Assembly (NCBI GenBank): GCA_003427395.1
Contig: BFEA01000108.1
Coordinates: forward strand, 2,443,951 to 2,468,382
Source of the DNA: Chara braunii
Taxonomy: Eukaryota > Streptophyta > Charophyceae > Charales > Characeae
Direction: 5' to 3'
Length of the DNA stretch: 24,432 nt
Of this stretch, positions 1-9,570 are shown one piece after another. Numbering within the stretch: position 1 is the stretch's first letter; each line of letters begins with the position of its first letter. The notes beneath the pieces are model-generated. The model was not told where the DNA came from. It saw only the letters and a list, made by a program, of their open reading frames with translations, and ran no database searches. Both the position numbers and the translations under genes were made by a program.

Positions 1-131
1 CCCGGCCGGAGCGGCTTGTGGAAGCTCCATGTATATTTGCGACGAAGGGTTGTAAAAACCAACTCCTGCGTGACGCGGCCGGGAGGGTCCCGCGCTGCCC
101 CCGTGCGGTGCCGGACCGATTGCGCCCGACA
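1..131 (+). repeat. Dispersed repeat family, copy D (3' fragment)
   Basis: Bases 64-91 are identical over 28 bp to 17229-17256. The short block around 4-14 (GGCCGGAGCGG) recurs at 17188-17198, and the stretch near 109-131 resembles 17260-17283. A more diverged match lies on the minus strand near 20762-20840. The same order of blocks in several places shows a dispersed repeat. It ends where recognisable reverse transcriptase sequence starts (about 132), so it was probably inserted into, or recombined with, the pol gene. The class of the repeat is unknown. Confidence 0.7.
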
Positions 132-840
132 GCGCTTTCAGAGGCATGCGCTGGGAGAGCGATTATATCGCTAATTGACTTATATTCAGGCTATGATCAG
201 TTTTCTGTGTACAAATCGGACCGACCGATGACGGCTATGCATACCCCTCGATGGCTGATCCACATGAACGTTGCACCGCAGGGGTGGACGAATGCGGTCG
301 TCATAGTCCAGCGGCACATGGTAAGGGCAATGCAGCCCATAAGTCCTCACATCACGCAGCCCTACATTGACGATCTGGTTGTGAAAGGGCCCAAGAGAAG
401 GATGAGCATGAGGTGATGCCAGTAATCAGGCGCTTTGTCTGGGATCATGTGCAAGATTTGTGCAAGGTCCTGGATCTTCTGAAGGAGCATAACCTCACTG
501 CCAGTGGGCCGAAGTCAAGACACTGTATGAGTGGGGCCACTATCTTGGGATTCGTGTGCGACGAGAGGGGTCATCGGTCGGATACCAAGAAGACCAACAA
601 GATCCTCGAGTGGCCGACACCGTTCCAGACTATCTCGGAGGTGAGGAGCTTTCTGGGAACGTGTGGGTTTTGGAGGATCTTTATCAAGGGGTTTGCGATG
701 AAGACCGAGCAGCTGCGGAAGCTTGTACATCAGGGGCAAGACTGGGAATGGGGTGACCAGCAAGAGTCGGTGATAAAAAGTCTCAAGAAGGAATTTGAAG
801 AAGGAGGTTTAGTATTGGGGGTACCAGATCATGCGGCAGT
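132..840 (+). pseudogene. Ty3/Gypsy reverse transcriptase remnant
   Basis: This is the RNA-dependent DNA polymerase domain that copies retrotransposon RNA into cDNA inside the particle. The translation shows the first catalytic Asp in IDLYSGYDQF (Asp codon 177-179), the VAPQGWTNAV motif (about 270-300) and an intact YIDD box (363-374). Connection-domain sequence such as EVRSFLGTCGFWR follows. The N-terminal fingers are missing because a dispersed repeat occupies the bases before 132. The frame moves by loss of one base near 395, within the run CCAAGAGAAG, where the reading passes from GPK to EKDEH. Further frame damage lies downstream at a G-run. It is a relic that cannot give a full polymerase. 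The family assignment is secure; the lineage within Ty3/Gypsy is not. Confidence 0.9.
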
Positions 841-1308
841 AATGACCAGACCTTTCATCGTAGAGACGGACGCAGGGCCAACCGCTCTAGGAGGTGGGAG
901 ACCCCAACGGGGGGGGAGGAGCGACCATTAAGGTTTGAGATTCGGATGCTCAACACGTCTGAAAGGAACTACTCTCAGTTCAAGCGCGAAACCTTGGCGG
1001 TCCTTCACTATTTGAGGATATTCAGGAACTACCTCTTCGGCAACAGGTTTGTACTAAGGGTGGACGCTACGACATTGGTTGGCTCTCTCAAGAACTTCGC
1101 TCCTTCAGACCCAACCATCGCCAGGTGGCTGACGTACATCTGGATGTTTGACTTCGAGTTGGAGCGAATTCCAGGGAACAAGAACAGGGCGCATGGGCCG
1201 AGTCGAGTCGACTCGGACAAAAACCATCAGGGAGTGATCGAGGATACTCCACCAGTCGACGGATTTTTGGACAGCGAGGAGGATGTGAGACTTCACATCA
1301 ACTCCTAG
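841..1308 (+). pseudogene. Ty3/Gypsy RNase H domain remnant
   Basis: RNase H removes the RNA strand of the RNA:DNA hybrid during reverse transcription. The first acidic residue is in VETDAGPTALGG (Asp 869-871), the Glu is in FKRETLAVLHY (988-990), and the next Asp is in LRVDATTL (1063-1065). The usual final Asp of the A-D-x-L/P-S-R motif is replaced by His (CAT at 1192-1194, reading RAHGPSRV), which would abolish a catalytic ligand. An 8-base G-run at 909-916 sits at the frame change between the first half and the part beginning ERPLRFE at 919. The frame ends at TAG 1306-1308, but the same frame continues with element-like sequence afterwards, so this stop is probably a mutation. Confidence 0.85.
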
Positions 1309-1786
1309 GCATTGGCCGTGGGTAAGTACGTTACTCCTGGACGACCTGTATGGCTTGCGCCTCCGGGACATGTACGACGGCCAGACTTGGTCCTCAAACC
1401 CTATATTGAAGAAGATTCTTGAGGAATGTCGGGCGTAGGCTGGATGATGGAGCTGGCCTTAGCAGGCAAGTACGAGCTGCAGGAAGACCCGCTTGCAATT
1501 GAAAATGGGGCGCTACAGGTGGGTAAGCACGAGAAGATGATAGGTGGGGTGTACCTGCTGGCAAATGAGCTGATTCAGGAAGAGACGGTCATAAATACGG
1601 TACTAGACCAGGAAGAGGAGATAGAGCCGGAAGGAGGTGACAACGTGATCCACGAGAGAGAAGATGATGACTTCGAAGAGGGGGAGATCAAGGAAGCGTT
1701 TCGAGCAGAGGAGTATAAGGGGGTACACCTTGAGCTTGGCATGCTTCTTTCGTGCGAGATGAGGTGCCTGCGCGCGAGTTCTGAAA
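1309..1786 (+). pseudogene. pol linker between RNase H and integrase, acidic
   Basis: The RNase H frame continues past TAG 1306-1308 and TGA 1420-1422 with protein-like sequence: GKYVTPGRPVW, then a stretch from 1426 ending about 1780. The second part is strongly acidic, with Glu/Asp runs at about 1609-1690 such as EREDDDFEEGEIKE. It lies where Gypsy polyproteins carry the RNase H-integrase linker and is longer than the short linker common there. A frame change around 1760-1790 joins it to the integrase frame. No domain is recognised. Since it shares frame and position with its neighbours, I read it as part of pol and not as a separate gene. Confidence 0.65.
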
Positions 1787-2977
1787 ATGAGGCCTAGTTT
1801 TCTGGTGAGGGATGACCATCTGTTCATGAGGAGCAAAGGAAGGGATCCCAGGAGAGTAGTCTGTGGCGTCGCTCGCCAGATTGACATTATGGCGGCACTG
1901 CACGACGGTATGGCAGGTGGCCACAGAGGTGCGGATACGACATACCTGAAGATCCACGATTTGTACTATTGGGATGGCATGGGGCAGATGATTGATGACT
2001 ATTGTAAGTTTTGTGTACCATGCCAAGAACGGTCTGCTCTTAGACCTAGAGAGCCACTTCACACAAGGTACGTCCATGAAGTTGGAGTCGTCGTACATCT
2101 GGATCTGTTGGCAATGCCGCTGGGAATAGGAAACTACAACTTCATCTTTGATGCGCGGGACAACCTCTCTGGGTTTGTGGATGGCAAGGTCGTTTGCACA
2201 AAGACTGGCGAGACGCTGGCTAGATGCATCGAAGAATATTATCTTCGTTACCCCTTTGTTTCCAGGCTTGTGATGGATAGAGGGTCCGAATTCACCTGTG
2301 CGGAAGTAAAGGCTCTATTGAAGAAGTATGAGGTCATTGTTGAGTACACTACTGCAACACACCCCAGAGCCAATGCACTTGTAGAGAGAGGGCACAACAC
2401 CATCACAAATCTTCTCGCCAAATGGACCGACGGCAGGCCCAATCAGTGGTCGAACTTTCTGAGAGTCGCTTTCTTCGTAGATAACATCACCATCAGGAGA
2501 AGCACCGGCTACGCACCGGCCACGCTATGATATGGCCGACACGCAACGTTCCCTATCGAAAGCTTCATAAAGATCTGGAAGCGACAGGACCTCGAGACTG
2601 ATCTGACCTTTGAAGAACTGCTGGATTTGAGAGCACGACAGATTGGAGCTATTGAGGACAGAATTGAGGAAGCGGCAAGTAGGACGGCCGATAGTCGTAC
2701 GAAGGACAAATTCCGGTGGGATAAGATGGCGAGGGTGAGAAAGGAGCCTCTCAAGGTGGGAGACGTGCTGCTGTTGTACGACTCGTCCCTGGAGAAGCAG
2801 TGGTCTCGGAAGTTGGATAAGAGGTGGTTGGGACCTTACCGGGTCACCAGATGTGGTGAACACGGTGCCTACCAAATCGAAGAGCTGAATGGGACGGCAT
2901 GGAAGGACTTGGTGTCAGGCTCGAGGCTAAAGAAGTTCGTGGCTCGAGACGAGGTGAGCTGCGATATCACCAGCTAG
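1787..2977 (+). pseudogene. Ty3/Gypsy integrase remnant with GPY/F module
   Basis: Integrase inserts the retrotransposon cDNA into host chromosomes. In order it shows an HHCC zinc-binding domain (His residues in ALHDGMAGGH, Cys in YCKFCVPCQ), a catalytic core with Asp at 2102-2104 (HLDLLAM), Asp at 2276-2278 (MDRGSEF) and Glu at 2384-2386 (LVERGH), and a C-terminal GPY/F motif (WLGPYRV, about 2825-2845). The second Asp and the Glu are 35 residues apart, the standard DD35E spacing. One in-frame TGA at 2528-2530 splits the frame; protein-like sequence (YGRHATFPIESF) follows directly, so the stop probably replaced a Trp codon. The frame then runs to TAG 2975-2977. All catalytic residues survive, so the stop may be fairly recent. 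No chromodomain is seen. Confidence 0.9.
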
Positions 2978-3243
2978 AGTCACTCTCTGAGCACGTCATA
3001 TAGAAACAATAGTATAAGTGGAGTGTATGGGGCACTGTTCTCAGTAGAATGGCGTGATAGGTTGTGACTCTTGGTTAGACTAGTGTATGTGTGTATGCAT
3101 ATGTATGGATAGGTAGATAGTTGGGATAGTAATGGGAGGGCTATGTATGTCTCCTGTGGGGTTTTGTCTGACATCGCTTACCCTCTGTGTGCTCTTGTTT
3201 GTCTCCTCCTTGTTGTGCAGGCTTGACACCGCTCGGGGCAGCC
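2978..3243 (+). other. Spacer between integrase and Gag-like frame, with possible splice acceptor
   Basis: There is no gene here. The first part is AT-rich with TATG/GATA-like runs (about 3085-3120). The end is pyrimidine-rich and closes with TTGTTGTGCAG (AG at 3219-3220), which looks like a eukaryotic 3' splice site just upstream of the ATG at 3244. I found no LTR boundary, primer-binding site or clear polypurine tract. This matters because a tandem arrangement of two elements would need an LTR here. Confidence 0.4.
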
Positions 3244-5520
3244 ATGCCAAGAGGGAGGGGAGCGGGAGGGTCAGTGGAAATCCCTTTGGGGGCGACCAGA
3301 CAGAGGACGCGGATGAGGACCAGGAGAGAGAACAGGCCTTCAGTCTTCCAGGGAGGGAACATCAAGTTAATCCTGATGGAGTTCGAGCGACATGCGCGAG
3401 AGTTTGGGCGGGACAGCACCAGGATGCTGAGAGAGGTACGAGTCATAGGCGAGTGGGCAGACCCCATTGCCAACCTGGTCAGAGAGTCGTTGAGTTGGCC
3501 AGACTTTGGGCGGAAGATGGAAGGTCTGCATCCGTCACCACAGGGGAGGGATGGACAACCCATCCGATTCGACTTCACCAACTCATGGGAGTTCTTGTGG
3601 GCCTATGACCGATATGCAGACGAGCTTGATATCCCAGGAGAGCAGAGAGTGAGGAGCTTCCTGTTGTTTGTGAGACACCATATCAGATCCTTTGTTCGAT
3701 CCATCGTAGGGTCTGCCATGAACTGGGGGCACTGCAAAAAGCTGCTATGGAACTACTATACTCCAGCTCGTCAGACGGGTGAGAGAAGAGGCATGAAAAA
3801 GAGAAGAAGGGAACCCGAGGCAGAGGAAAGAGGAACCTTTGAGCAGGACACATTATCAGAGGCTCAGAGGGAGGAGAGGAGGAAGGAACACAAGTCCCAC
3901 AGGCACGAGAGGGCTGAGGGAGTAGGGGGTTTAGGCGCACCTCCGCAACCTGATTATAGGGAGGTGGATCACCCTATGCCATATATGGAGCCGGACAGGC
4001 CTCAGGAGCCGCACGTACAGGAACAGAGAGAGGTTCGGTCTGCTGAGGAGAAGGAGTTGGACAGGAAAGAGAGAGCAGCAAGGGAACAAGAGATCAGGAC
4101 CCAGCTCAGGATGAAGAACCTTACAGAGTTGCATGAGAGGATGCAGCAAGGGAAAGGGCCTGAGGAGGTGGAGGACAGAAAAGGAAAGGGTACCTGCACT
4201 CAGGAGGAGGACCCTCCTCTTTTCTCTGAGGTCTGGATGGGCTTCGATAAGCTGATGGACGCCACAGGAAGATCAGGGGGACAACAACAGGAGAAGGGGG
4301 TTAAGTTGGTCTCTACAGACCTACTCAACCTGAAGGGCATGATGAGAGAAGGCTTCGCGGCAGCCAGGGCATCAGATCAGAAGATTGGGGACAGACTGAC
4401 AAAGGTGGCACCGAAGGCATATAGCCATAGAGTGGACTGGGAAAGAGAAGCTGAGGACCTGAAGAAGGAGCTGGAAAGACAGGGCAAAGAGTTGGAGGCA
4501 GTAAAGGCAGACATGGAAAAGGTCTCAGCAGAGAATAAGGCCGTCAGACAAATCAACCAGCCCCTTAACAAGGTCACTGACGCCCTGAGGGCCTATTTGT
4601 GTGCACAACTGACCTTCTTCCAGGTCAAGGAGACTGAGTGGGAGAAAAAAATCCGAGACCTCGAAGCCAAGTATGCCCAGCAAGCCCCCACTAGAGTGGT
4701 GGATTGGACAGAGGTCCAAAGGTTCGAAATCAGGAAACATCCTGTAGAGGAGGTTCTCAAGAAGGAAAAGGAAGTGGAGAAGGCAGACCAGCAGGAGGGT
4801 GAGGAAATCCCTCTGATCGACAAGGAGATTTTGAAACCGTCAGAGGCACTGGCAAAGGAAGGCACGAAGGTCGGAGAGTTCGAGTGGAGAATGCCAGCTG
4901 GTCTGACACTGGGACATGAGCCAGCAGTACCACAGGAGGGACCACCAGTTGAGGCGATGGGGGTGGAGGTAGTTTTGCCTACTACTCAGGAGGAGACTAT
5001 GGGACAGTCGGAGGGTCAGGAGAGCATGGGCCAGACCATGGCTGGGCTGAGCAGAGAGTGGACCTGAAGGATTGTCAGGAATCGATTACGCTTCAGAAGG
5101 TGCCAGTTACTACAGATTTGCGGGGTGTCCTAGGATCTTGGGCCACTGGGTCAGGGCCGGAGGGGCGAGTTGGGGAGCAGGTGTTACGGGCAGGTGATAG
5201 AGCGGCCTGCCCCGCTTCTTCGGAGATCCCGCAGCAGGAGGTCACGAGCAAGGTCTCGACAACCCCATCATTTGTACCCTCGCTGGAAGGAGAGAAGGTG
5301 TTACAGAAGAGGTTAGACAAAATGCTTCTATTGCAAGAAGGGCAAGCATCGGTCCGATGACTGCCCCAAGAGCCTCAAGGACGAGGCGAATGGATTGTAC
5401 ACCAGGGAATCATCTGGGGTTTTGAGGGACAAAGAGGGAAACCTAGTTCCTAAGACTCGTGATGGGGTGAGGGCGCAGTTGTATAGGCAGCTGCAGGAGT
5501 TCATGAGTGATCAAGAATAG
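3244..5520 (+). pseudogene. Gag-like protein with coiled coils and CCHC zinc knuckle
   Basis: Gag proteins build the retrotransposon particle and bind its RNA. I chose ATG 3244 (context GCAGCCATGC, reading MPRGRG) over the upstream ATG at 3187. The front third has capsid-like sequence (MEFERHAREF, then SWEFLWAYDRYADEL, FLLFVRHHIRSFV). The middle is very rich in Glu, Arg and Lys with heptad-like coiled coils (for example LKKELERQGKELEAVKADME near 4459-4520). The frame stops at TGA 5065-5067, but protein-like sequence goes on in another frame. After a likely extra A in the run at 5319-5322 the first frame returns with a CX2CX4HX4C zinc knuckle (Cys 5323 and 5332, His 5347, Cys 5362), ending at TAG 5518-5520. 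At least two frame breaks make it a relic. Its position after integrase is unusual; an additional downstream ORF is the alternative reading. Confidence 0.75.
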
Positions 5521-6320
5521 GGTTCTCTAATAAGGTACGGAAAGGTCTAAAGTCTAGCATATGCGGGATGTCTCTGGCTCACGTGCTGATGGTTACTTGT
5601 ATATAGGAGGATACATGGAGGATTGGATCAGACCCATGTACGTCAGCGAGTTGAGGCAGGAGTGAGGTGTTACATCGCATTGTAGGTTTGGTAACCTTTT
5701 TGTATAGAAGATAACATCAATTCTGACTATTTTTCTTTTCTTCGCTAATGTGATGCAGAGTGTTAGTATCCTTGTAGAGTAATGCTCGTGAGTGTGGAGC
5801 GGTTGTCGAGAGTTGATACGTTGACGCTTGGGTACTATAACTTTTGCTGGATACCTGTACTCTTTGTATAATAACCTTGATTTTTGTGCTGAGGACAGGA
5901 GCTTTTGCTCATTGCAGGGCCCCACGTCGTGAGTGTATATATGAGTCTCGGCCTTTGTCTTTGTGTTGTGTGTGGTGTGTCACTCTCACTTTCGGTTTGT
6001 GGACTTGCCCATATGGATGGTGGTATGGTGAGATAATTGTTGTGAAGTGAACTGATCGGCGCTTTCTTCCACTATACTTGCGCATCCCTGACCTAATGAC
6101 AAGCGGTGTCGGAAGTATAAGTGAAGAGAGTGCCCTCATATTATCAAAAGAGTGATGATATGATATATTTGGCTCAGATGGACTGATGATGAATGAGGAG
6201 ATCACTAGTAAAGTTGTGCTTTTTGTGTATGATTCAGAAGTGAGAGGGGGAAGTCCAATGGTCGATTGGGCTTTCTTAAAAGGATGAAATTTTGTGAGAG
6301 CACTCAGAAGAGTTGCTATG
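5521..6320 (+). other. Noncoding tail after the Gag-like frame, with intron-like acceptors
   Basis: I see no protein. Two sites look like 3' splice acceptors: TTTTTCTTTTCTTCGCTAATG followed by GATGCAG (AG ends at 5758; GCTAATG resembles a branch site), and TTTTGCTCATTGCAG (ends 5917). At 6241-6253 a purine run (TGAGAGGGGGAAG) resembles a polypurine tract. If so, a 3' LTR could start nearby, but the partner LTR would be outside the window and I cannot confirm it. Confidence 0.3.
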
Positions 6321-8160
6321 CGTGATGATGAATGACTGTATGTGTGTAAAGTCTGACAAGGGAAGACCAGGTTTTATGAGAATTATGGATGGAAATTTCT
6401 GGCAATTATGTTGGGACTTGAAAAATATTGTGAGTATCCCTAAAAGACGCGTGACCTCGCCTGCTTCTGATCAGAGTAAGGGAGGCACGACCCTGTAGAC
6501 TATCGGGAGTTTTTTGTTGGAATATGGAGAAGGGCACTATCCCCCCACGTAGTCTCGTGGACAACGATATGTGACCCTTTGAGTATGGTTGTGAAAGAAA
6601 GTGCCAGACCACATGGGTTAGTCTGAGGGACGTATTGTAAGGCCAGGCTAAGGGGCTATACTTAGCATCGCTGGAACTGTAGAACCTAACTCCCAGCGAA
6701 GGCCGCTGACCGGCGCAACCTGGCAGCGGGATCATGGCTTACCAAAGGTTAAGTCTTGAAGGGTCGGCCGCCCGGAGAGGTCTAACTGGAGGGAAGGTCA
6801 ATGGGGTCGGTTAGATCAAAAGTCAGGGTCCTTCGGAGTACCAAGATAGGAAGAGTTGCTTATCGTTGCGTAACCAACGAGGGCACCATCGCTACATAAC
6901 AACGCGGTGGACCGTGGATTCGGCATGATCAGTCGGTCCATGGTGGGCGAAGATGGAGACCTGAAACCACCTGTGTTAGACTTCAGGTTGGGTGTTCACT
7001 GTGATTTAAGATGGTAAGCATTACCATGTGGGCGGATAGAGGCGCCCGGTATTTTGAGAGGTCTCGGTTAGGGCCCGCGTCCTAAGTTATGACCCCGTTC
7101 GCGGAACGATGACTATACAGGACACCCAACGACGAACCGACAGAAGTCTACGACAAAGGGAGAGGACTATCAACCTAGTACCTGGGAGCGGGCAGTACGC
7201 TGTAGTACAGAACAAAGTATCCCCTAGCTCCAAGGTCAGGACGTGGGAGACCCATGTTGAAACCCTGGCAGTGGAACGTCGTGACGGGAGCAGGTTGATG
7301 AGACAACCTCGAACGGAGTCGAGCCGGTAACCGGATTGGTCATTTCCTTGTCAGCGAGGTGTGGTTGTGTTATAGCTATGATTGTCCGACGTGACGAGGA
7401 CGTCGCTTAATAAGGTCTGGAAAGTCATCGGCCCGAATACCCTTACAAGGGTATTTGGGCACGTTTTTGCATCTCGCAGGAGGAGCGCGCCTGGTGATAC
7501 CTAAGGGCGCACAGTGTGCGGGCGTGCACTTTGTGGACACGCATTAGTCGGACCAAGTCTGGGTCGAGGAAGGCCCTGCGACGCCGGCAGAACGAGCGTA
7601 GAGTTTCTGAGGCGGGCGCAGCCTCGCACTTACAGGTGAAGTTACAAGCAGCGTCACGTTGACCAGGTAGGACAATGATTGAAAGGGAGTGTGGTCGGCT
7701 TGGTAGGAGCCAGTGGTGTCAGGGTCGCACTGGGCGAGACTTCGCAGGCACTAGGTTGAGCATGCGCCGCCAATAGTAGAGGCCATGGCGTGCTTTAACT
7801 AGGGCGGCGTAGGTCGGGACGAAATGAGTAAAAGTCGGGGTGTTTTCCGACAGAAGGGGGTAGAGCGGGCGACTTCCCGGTGAATATGAGGGAGTAGGAG
7901 AGCCCGACCATAGCCGCTGCGTGATGCGGCAACGTGCACGGCAAGCCTAGCAAGGTCGTGCCCTCCGAAGTACTACACAGGTGCCGGTGGGTCCGTAAGC
8001 GCAAGTTGTAAATAAGGGGGGCGGCCTGAGATACGGTTTGCTGGCCTAGACAGGCTGCCCTACTCTTCATGAGTAGGACTGCGCCTGCTGCCACCAGGCT
8101 GGGGCTTAGCCCTATAGGTTACGGTGCTAGACTCTCATCAGGCGGATCCCGGGATCGAGG
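6321..8160. other. No recognisable gene; moderately GC-rich, hairpin-containing
   Basis: The open frames here are short and show no known motif. The sequence holds several short inverted repeats: TGGACCG 6908-6914 with CGGTCCA 6934-6940, a 14-bp hairpin at 7431-7460, CCTACTC 8059-8065 with GAGTAGG 8071-8077, and GCCTG/CAGGC about 8082-8098. It may be the noncoding part or LTR of a degraded element. I looked for rRNA signatures and saw none. Confidence 0.4.
7431..7460 (+). terminator. 14-bp hairpin followed by a short T run (terminator-like shape)
   Basis: GCCCGAATACCCTT (7431-7444) pairs with AAGGGTATTTGGGC (7447-7460) over 14 positions, one of them G:T, with only AC between the arms. ACGTTTTTG follows. 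The shape is that of an intrinsic terminator. In nuclear eukaryotic DNA this may mean nothing for transcription; it is equally one of many hairpins in this window. Confidence 0.4.
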
Positions 8161-8295
8161 CCAGGAGCGAGCAGCGAAGCAGCGGAGGAGCGCGTTGGAG
8201 TGAGTTGTGGGGTTGAGGGTCCCGGGGGACTATCCCCCTTGGCTTTTTGCGAGGGGCTCCGATCGCGGGCCCGAAAGAAAGGGCCGAGTATCAGC

Positions 8296-8500
8296 GGTCC
8301 TCTCCCCCATCTGCATCATTACTACCACTATAGTTTCTCTAAGTTTTATTTTCCTCTTTGTCTTCTTAATTTTTATCCCTTTTCATTTGGGACGAGGCCC
8401 GGTACCGGTCCCAAGACCGGCCGTGACCGAGAGCTCAGTTCAAATAGGTACACCATTGGGCTGCTGAAATACAGATCCAACCATGGAGCTGTTTTTTTTT
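8296..8500. repeat. Diverged repeat pair, left copy
   Basis: The order CTCTCCCCCATCTG, then a T-rich stretch, TTTGGGACGAGGCCCGGTACCGGT, and a block ending GGGCTGCTG recurs in diverged form at about 9174-9380 (CCTCCCCCATCCG, T-rich, TTTGGAATGAGGTCCTGTACC, then CTGCTGGGCT). A shorter relative of the start (GGTCACATAAGACCC) lies at 8911-8930. Family unknown. Confidence 0.55.
8405..8420. repeat. Perfect 6-bp hairpin, CCAA loop
   Basis: CCGGTC (8405-8410), loop CCAA, GACCGG (8415-8420). The same arm sequence closes the larger hairpin at 9538-9561, so the two sites share a motif. Confidence 0.6.
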
Positions 8501-8554
8501 GCAGCCTCATTTTCGTTTTTTTTTATGGCCCGTCGGCACGGCAGTAAAATGAGA

Positions 8555-8557
<3 letters not shown>

Positions 8558-8619
<62 letters not shown>
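8558..8619. repeat. (TA)n microsatellite
   Basis: About 30 uninterrupted TA dinucleotides followed by T-rich sequence. It has high slippage and cruciform potential. The Ile-Tyr run in the overlapping minus-strand frame is only a translation of this repeat. Confidence 0.98.
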
Positions 8620-8622
<3 letters not shown>

Positions 8623-8890
8623 ATTTTTTTTTTTTGGGATTCGTCCATAAGAGCCTCGTGTAACTTAAGGATAGAGCCGTGTGAGTAGCGAAGGACCAGG
8701 CGGTTTTTTTTTTTTTCTGCAGACGGCCAGGGCCGTATTCCGTCTGAAAAGGCGCAGCCGCATGACCCAAACCATGCGAAAGACCTCAAATTGGGCGTCC
8801 TCAAATCTGCACGTTTTGCAGGTTCGGGGTTGCAGTGTGAGCGTGCCGTGGGGACCAGAAAGATAGTGAGTTATGCCAAGACAGGGCGAA

Positions 8891-8910
8891 GGCCGCTTGA
8901 TGCAGCGGCC
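8891..8910. repeat. Perfect 7-bp hairpin
   Basis: GGCCGCT (8891-8897), loop TGATGC, AGCGGCC (8904-8910). It sits immediately before the GGTCACATAAGACCC motif. Confidence 0.7.
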
Positions 8911-9127
8911 GGTCACATAAGACCCGTCCCCACGTCTGTCCTTGGCAGTTCCCACTTGTACATTTGTTGTTACCCCTAGGACCCGTGGAATGGTGGGACG
9001 GGCCTGGGCAGTTGTGGCCAGGGGATACACCGCTCTCAAAACTCAGCCTGCTGCGAGAGAGGAGGGGTATGAGTGTGAGTCTGCGTGCTGAGACCCGTAA
9101 GGCACTGAATTAACCGGACAGGGTGAG

Positions 9128-9177
9128 GACCAGCGGGTACTGGCGCAGGGGCTGTGCACCGCTGGTCACATAAAACC
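9128..9177. repeat. Nested hairpin, 9-bp outer stem
   Basis: GACCAGCGG (9128-9136) pairs perfectly with CCGCTGGTC (9169-9177). Inside, GCGCA pairs with TGTGC (one G:T). The structure again directly precedes or overlaps the GGTCACATAA motif, as at 8891-8910. Confidence 0.7.
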
Positions 9178-9380
9178 CCTCCCCCATCCGTTTTTCCTTA
9201 TCCTATTATTTTCTTTTATTTTTTATTTTCTGAGTATAATTTTTTTATTTTTCCTATTCCTGTTTTTTCTTTTCTTTTTCCTCCCTATTTGGAATGAGGT
9301 CCTGTACCAGTGACGGGACCTGCAGATAAACCCAGCGGCATCGTTCAGTGGATACCCCCACGAACTGCTGGGCTACTGCT
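9174..9380. repeat. Diverged repeat pair, right copy
   Basis: This is the counterpart of 8296-8500, beginning GGTCACATAAAACCCC with a long T-rich middle (about 9185-9285). It has its own inverted repeat: AGGTCC near 9297 with GGACCT near 9317. Confidence 0.55.
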
Positions 9381-9406
9381 GGGCTACCACTATCGTGGTA
9401 CAGCCC
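9381..9406. repeat. 10-bp hairpin with 2-nt bulge
   Basis: GGGCTACCAC (9381-9390), loop TATC, GTGGT (9395-9399), bulge AC, AGCCC (9402-9406). A GGGCTACTGCTGGGCTAC direct repeat surrounds its left arm. Confidence 0.65.
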
Positions 9407-9537
9407 TTCGGGACATCCGTAAAAATTGGAACGGTACAGAGAAGGGTAGCGCGGCCTGTGTAAAGGTCGTGCGCAAGAGGAGAAAGAAGTTTTCTTATTA
9501 TTTATTATTACTTTTGTGCCTTGCCCGTAGTGGTTGA

Positions 9538-9570
9538 GCCGGTCGTGGCTTGGAGACCGGCCTATTTAAG
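9538..9570 (+). promoter_or_regulatory. Hairpin plus TATA-like box
   Basis: GCCGGTC (9538-9544) pairs with GACCGGC (9555-9561) over 7 bp, and CTATTTAAGG follows at once (TATTTAAG at 9563-9570). The TATA-like element, with purine-rich GAGAGGGAGAGAG about 20-35 bp downstream, has the look of a core promoter such as that of an LTR. No coding frame of note follows, so this is a weak call. Confidence 0.3.

Noticed and set aside
3244-5520. Envelope-like ORF, as found after pol in Athila-type elements
   Set aside because: There is no signal peptide or membrane segment; the CCHC knuckle and capsid-like front favour a Gag-like protein.
6500-8160. Possible rRNA or organelle-derived segment
   Set aside because: I looked for conserved rRNA words and tRNA genes and found none; only isolated hairpins support the idea.
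8523-8804. Minus-strand frame with a long Ile-Tyr repeat
   Set aside because: It is a translation of the TA microsatellite.
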